Shown: positions 40,668 to 43,318 of the stretch, piece by piece
How positions within the stretch are numbered: the stretch's first letter is position 1
Layout: each line of letters starts with the position of its first letter
Source of the DNA: Syntrophomonas sp. UBA5288
Lineage (GTDB): Bacteria > Bacillota > Syntrophomonadia > Syntrophomonadales > Syntrophomonadaceae
Direction of reading: 5' to 3'
DNA: 43,318 nucleotides
NCBI GenBank assembly: GCA_002408445.1
Contig: DHSK01000032.1
Coordinates: forward strand, 1-43,318
Position numbers and translations under genes: made by a program
The notes under the pieces: model-generated
What the model saw: the letters and a program-made list of their open reading frames with translations, nothing else
Told to the model about the DNA's origin: nothing
Database searches by the model: none

Positions 40668-40697
40668 AACAAAGAACCGTCCCCTGTTTAGGGATGT

Positions 40698-42410
40698 TTA
40701 GGGATAGTATTGCAGGATTCCGCGGGCGATGTCTCGGAATACGGGGGCGGCATTTTGGGCTCCGGAGGTTCCGTCTTCCGACAAAACCACGATAGCCCAT
40801 TCGGGCTTGTCAGCGGGAAAATAACCACCGAACCAGGTATTTAGCACCTGCTCTTGATCTTCGCTCAGGCTTCCGGTTTCACTGGTGGCCGTTTTGCCGG
40901 CTACCGTTATCTCCTTTAACGCGGCGGTTTTACCGGTGCCCTCACTGACGGTCAGTTTCAGCAAATCCTGCACCTGTCGGGCAGTCGCAGAGCTTACCGC
41001 CTGTTCACTGTTTTTATGGTGGGGATAACTGGTTTTCCCCTTTTGATCTATCGTATAGCGCACCAGCGAGGGCTGCACCCAGCGGCCATCATCAGCTATT
41101 GTGGCTACCAGACCGGCTAGCTGCAGAGGTGTAAGCATGATACCTTCTTGCCCCAGACAGGCGTTGCCCAAGGCGGGTGCCCCACCCTCTATGTGCACAT
41201 AGCTGCCCCAGGAGCCGCAGTTATATCCGGCCAGGCTTTCATCGGTAAGATGAAAAGACCTGACATATTCAAGCATCTTGGTACGTCCCAGCCGCTGGGC
41301 TATAGTTATAAAGGTAGGATTGCAGGAAAGAGCCAGGGCTTCCCGAAATGTAATGGAACCATGCCCCTCTTCCTTCCAACAGGATATGGATAACTGTTCA
41401 TTGAACTCATATTTCCCGGTACACTGAAATTTTTCATTCACATCTACCAGCTTTTCTTCCAGAACTGCCGCAGTGATCAGGATTTTAAATAACGATCCGG
41501 GGTAATAAGGGGTTAAAGCACGGTTCATAAGGCTGCTCTGTTTATCAACCGCAATCAACTTATCCACTTCATAAGGGTTAAAAGCAGGACGGCTGGCCAT
41601 CGCTATTACTTCCCGGCTTTTTACATCCAGAACAACTGCGGCACCTTTTTTGACCCTGTTATTCATGGCATGCTCAACTATCTGCTGAACCCGTTTATCA
41701 ATGGTTGAAACTACCACCCCATTATTTTCTTGTTCATTTTTAATTTTAAACATTAATCCCTGGATAGCCATCCCGCGGGCATCCAGTACAGATACCAGCT
41801 GCTGCGCCGACTGTTTGCGGGTCAGGATATCGTCATACATTTTTTCCAGACCGGCCTGACCTTCATTACTGGTATTTACATATCCCAGCAGATGGGCGCC
41901 AAAACCTGAATCTTCATACCTTTTGAGTATGGGAGCCACCACCAGACCGGAAATCTGGGATGAGTTGATACGCTCCATCTGCGAACTGTTTAAACCTGAT
42001 TTTATCCGCAGGAAAGAAACGTTATTAGCCACGGCCTGTTTCAGACTGCTATAAATTTGGTTCTCATTTAAACCAGGCAGGACATTGGCCAGAAATTGAG
42101 AGGTATGTTTGAACTGCTGCGCGCGGGCTTCGCTGTTAACACCGCCAGACGAAGTGTATTCATTTCCTATTACACTGGGTAAACAATAAACCGCATTGGA
42201 GGCAACCGTGCCGGTTAAGGGCAGGAGATTTCTATCCAGTATTTCGCCCCGGGGGTATTCGCTTAGTTCTATCTGCCGGTCCCGCATGGCCGCAGCTTCG
42301 CGGGCCAGCTTTTCACCTTTTACTATTTGCAGATAAAACACATTGGCCATGAGTCCCGTAAAAATAAAAAAGAATACTAAAATGGTTATGTAGATACGCC
42401 GGTTGGGCAA
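40698..42410 (-). CDS. Class B penicillin-binding protein (transpeptidase)
   Basis: Membrane-anchored D,D-transpeptidase, 570 aa, similar to SpoVD/FtsI-type proteins. One N-terminal anchor (about 8-28), a PBP dimerisation domain (about 50-200, with EYPRGEILDRN), then the transpeptidase domain with SxxK at 306-309 (PGSLFKI), SxN at 362-364 (SCN) and a third box reading AGKTATSET at 504-512, where KTGT is usual. The catalytic Ser and both Lys are present. The start is TTG, seven nt after AGGAGG, and that ribosome binding site lies in the 3' arm of a terminator-like hairpin. Downstream of the DUF4911-like and U32 genes in one direction. Confidence 0.92.
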   Translation of the reverse strand: MPNRRIYITILVFFFIFTGLMANVFYLQIVKGEKLAREAAAMRDRQIELSEYPRGEILDRNLLPLTGTVASNAVYCLPSVIGNEYTSSGGVNSEARAQQFKHTSQFLANVLPGLNENQIYSSLKQAVANNVSFLRIKSGLNSSQMERINSSQISGLVVAPILKRYEDSGFGAHLLGYVNTSNEGQAGLEKMYDDILTRKQSAQQLVSVLDARGMAIQGLMFKIKNEQENNGVVVSTIDKRVQQIVEHAMNNRVKKGAAVVLDVKSREVIAMASRPAFNPYEVDKLIAVDKQSSLMNRALTPYYPGSLFKILITAAVLEEKLVDVNEKFQCTGKYEFNEQLSISCWKEEGHGSITFREALALSCNPTFITIAQRLGRTKMLEYVRSFHLTDESLAGYNCGSWGSYVHIEGGAPALGNACLGQEGIMLTPLQLAGLVATIADDGRWVQPSLVRYTIDQKGKTSYPHHKNSEQAVSSATARQVQDLLKLTVSEGTGKTAALKEITVAGKTATSETGSLSEDQEQVLNTWFGGYFPADKPEWAIVVLSEDGTSGAQNAAPVFRDIARGILQYYP

Positions 42411-42457
42411 AAAAACACCTCCTGACCGTTTTATAAATAGAATTAACCGGCAGGAGG
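42409..42457 (-). terminator. Terminator overlapping the PBP ribosome binding site
   Basis: On the - strand CCTCCTG (42457-42451) pairs with CAGGAGG (42424-42418), extended inward by CGGTT/AACGG, and seven T residues follow within which the PBP start codon lies. Read as a transcript it is an intrinsic terminator after the DUF4911-like gene; its 3' arm is also the PBP ribosome binding site, so one structure could limit both transcription and translation of the PBP. Confidence 0.7.
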
Positions 42458-42467
42458 TGAGTTATAC

Positions 42468-42674
42468 CTATTCAGTTTTAAATATTTGTACCGGGAAGGG
42501 CATGTGTTCCAAAACCTCCAGCAGGTCATGGCTGCTATCGGCAGTGGTCCTTATAAGCACCAGGCCTTTGTTCTGGTCGATAGTGGAGACAATACCCAGA
42601 CCCTCAAATCCTTCCAGCAGTTTACTCAGCATATCAATTTTTTTCGGTGCTACCACCGCATAGATTTTTTCCAT
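42468..42674 (-). CDS. DUF4911-like small protein
   Basis: A 68-aa protein of the kind found in clostridia between U32 peptidase and cell-wall genes. It has alternating short strands and helices (EKIYAVVAPKKIDMLSKLLE, LGIVSTIDQNKGLVLIRTT, LLEVLEHMPFPVQIF), consistent with a small ferredoxin-like or ACT-like fold. No catalytic motif is visible. The start is ATG 42674 with GGAAGG ten nt upstream; that start lies a few bases before the stop of the U32 gene. Its function is not known. Confidence 0.75.
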   Translation of the reverse strand: MEKIYAVVAPKKIDMLSKLLEGFEGLGIVSTIDQNKGLVLIRTTADSSHDLLEVLEHMPFPVQIFKTE

Positions 42675-42679
42675 CCCGT

Positions 42680-43318
42680 TCAAACCTTCCGTAAAATGGC
42701 ATACTCGGGCACAGGCTGCGTAAACGGTACCAGGACCGTTTGCAGGGGATGGCGGGCACGGTCAATTTCGTCACCGTTTTCGTCATATAAGCGCACCAGT
42801 TCCACTTTTTCGGTGCGGCCCTCAGGCAGGAGCAATTCCAGGTTATCACCGGGCCCGAAGTTGGCCCTTTGCTGAACCACCAGAGCCTGATAAAGTGAAT
42901 TATAGGAATGTACCACTCCTACAAAATCGGCATGCTCTATTTCTTCTTTATTAATATCCTGGATGCTTTCATCTTCCCCGGTTATGAATCCGCTGGTATA
43001 GGGCCGGGTGGCTGTCCAGGCCAGTTCCGTCTGCCAGCGCGGCAAACTGCTCTCATAAAGGTCCGGTCTATTTATACAGGTATCTATGGCCTCCCGGTAA
43101 GTGGTTGCAGCACTGGCTACATAAAGCGGACTTTTCATCCTGCCCTCTATCTTAAAGGCATCTGCCCCGGCAGCGATCAACTGCGGCAAATACCCGATCA
43201 GACAGAGGTCGCGCGAGTTCAATATATAGGTACCCTGTTCATCTTCGAAAACGGGATAGTATTGACCGGGCCTTTTTTCTTCCATCAAGGTATATTGATA
43301 GCGGCAAGGATGGGCACA
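42680..43318 (-). CDS. U32-family peptidase / tRNA-rRNA hydroxylation protein, C-terminal part
   Basis: The frame is open through the right edge of the window, so only the C-terminal about 212 residues are seen. Visible signatures: the cysteine-containing CAHPCRYQY at the window edge, YILNSRDLCLIGYLPQLIAAG, the U32 hallmark ADAFKIEGRMKSPLYVASA, and a C-terminal domain with VGVVHSYN and GPGDNLELLLPEGR. U32 proteins include YdcP/RlhA and YegQ/TrhP, which act in rRNA or tRNA hydroxylation, as well as annotated collagenase-like peptidases. Which branch this is cannot be settled from a fragment. Overlaps the DUF4911-like gene region in the same direction. Confidence 0.92.
   Translation of the reverse strand, partial: CAHPCRYQYTLMEEKRPGQYYPVFEDEQGTYILNSRDLCLIGYLPQLIAAGADAFKIEGRMKSPLYVASAATTYREAIDTCINRPDLYESSLPRWQTELAWTATRPYTSGFITGEDESIQDINKEEIEHADFVGVVHSYNSLYQALVVQQRANFGPGDNLELLLPEGRTEKVELVRLYDENGDEIDRARHPLQTVLVPFTQPVPEYAILRKV

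Larger units (their letters stand above)
39838..40688 (+). mobile_element. RAYT-like element bounded by inverted repeats
   Basis: A transposase gene lies between 22-bp near-perfect inverted repeats, 39838-39859 and 40667-40688 (AACAGGGGACGGTTCTT, then C or T, GTTT). The element is AT-richer than its neighbours. The left host border shows an 11-bp tandem duplication (39820-39841, GAAATAGAACA twice) and the right border a 10-bp one (40686-40705, GTTTAGGGAT twice). It inserted exactly between the stop codons of two convergent genes, harming neither. Confidence 0.85.

Noticed and set aside
1..43318. tRNA or rRNA genes
   Set aside because: No tRNA-like cloverleaf with a TTC-type arm and no rRNA core sequence was recognised in any intergenic gap.

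Overview
The window reads as chromosomal DNA of a low-to-mid GC, endospore-lineage Firmicute, most like a syntrophic, fatty-acid-oxidising member of the Clostridia (Syntrophomonadaceae-like). This is inferred from gene content, not from a search. The pointers are an intact pro-sigma-K gene behind a sigma-E-like promoter; a FixABCX-type electron-transfer flavoprotein set beside an acyl-CoA dehydrogenase; a fused FAD/iron-sulfur/CCG-domain oxidoreductase; a flavodiiron/rubredoxin/rubrerythrin oxygen-defence unit; and a type IV pilus cluster without PilP or PilQ, as expected of a cell without an outer-membrane secretin. Many genes start at TTG, and one probably at CTG.

Layout. 95-4791 (-): BMP-family nucleoside-type ABC importer (lipoprotein, double ATPase, two permeases). 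5019-15587 (-): type IV pilus cluster in the order pilB-pilT-pilC-pilA-pilD-three pseudopilin/PilX-like genes-pilM-pilN-pilO, with a good promoter before pilB and a 209-bp foldback repeat between pilA and pilD. 15891-16223 (+): broken chemoreceptor remnant. 16252-20972 (-): acyl-CoA dehydrogenase, fixC, fixX, then after a terminator fixA and fixB. 21272-21660: a striking non-coding array of about 40-nt degenerate units that folds into successive hairpins with G-U wobbles on the + strand. 21648-25812 (-): shikimate operon aroE-pseudopilin-aroC-aroK-aroB. 25920-28540 (-): YqeG-type HAD phosphatase, a GalT-type uridylyltransferase and sigK. 28717-31971 (-): a 14-codon leader ORF, a five-domain flavodiiron-rubredoxin-NADH oxidoreductase-rubredoxin fusion, and rubrerythrin. 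32159-33262 (+): degenerate GGDEF protein with a LuxR-type HTH. 33405-36336: secreted copper-amine-oxidase-N-like protein with a duplicated acidic domain (-), a lipoprotein (+) and a CheW-like protein (+). 36773-39826 (+): FAD/Fe-S/CCG oxidoreductase with a Met/Pro-rich tail. 39838-40688: RAYT-like transposase with inverted-repeat ends. 40698-43318 (-): class B penicillin-binding protein, a DUF4911-like small protein and a U32-family peptidase cut by the window edge.

How parts may work together. The acyl-CoA dehydrogenase and FixABCX would pass electrons from acyl-CoA oxidation, or split NADH electrons between ferredoxin and quinone. The FAD/CCG protein is another membrane-associated or quinone-linked candidate. 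The flavodiiron fusion carries its own rubredoxins and NADH-rubredoxin reductase, so it could reduce O2 or NO with NADH in one chain, and rubrerythrin would remove peroxide. The pili, CheW and chemoreceptor remnant point to surface motility or attachment.

The best candidate for something undescribed is the 21272-21660 hairpin array. Next are the Met/Pro-rich tail, the pilA-pilD foldback element, and the terminator whose 3' arm is the ribosome binding site of the penicillin-binding protein gene.
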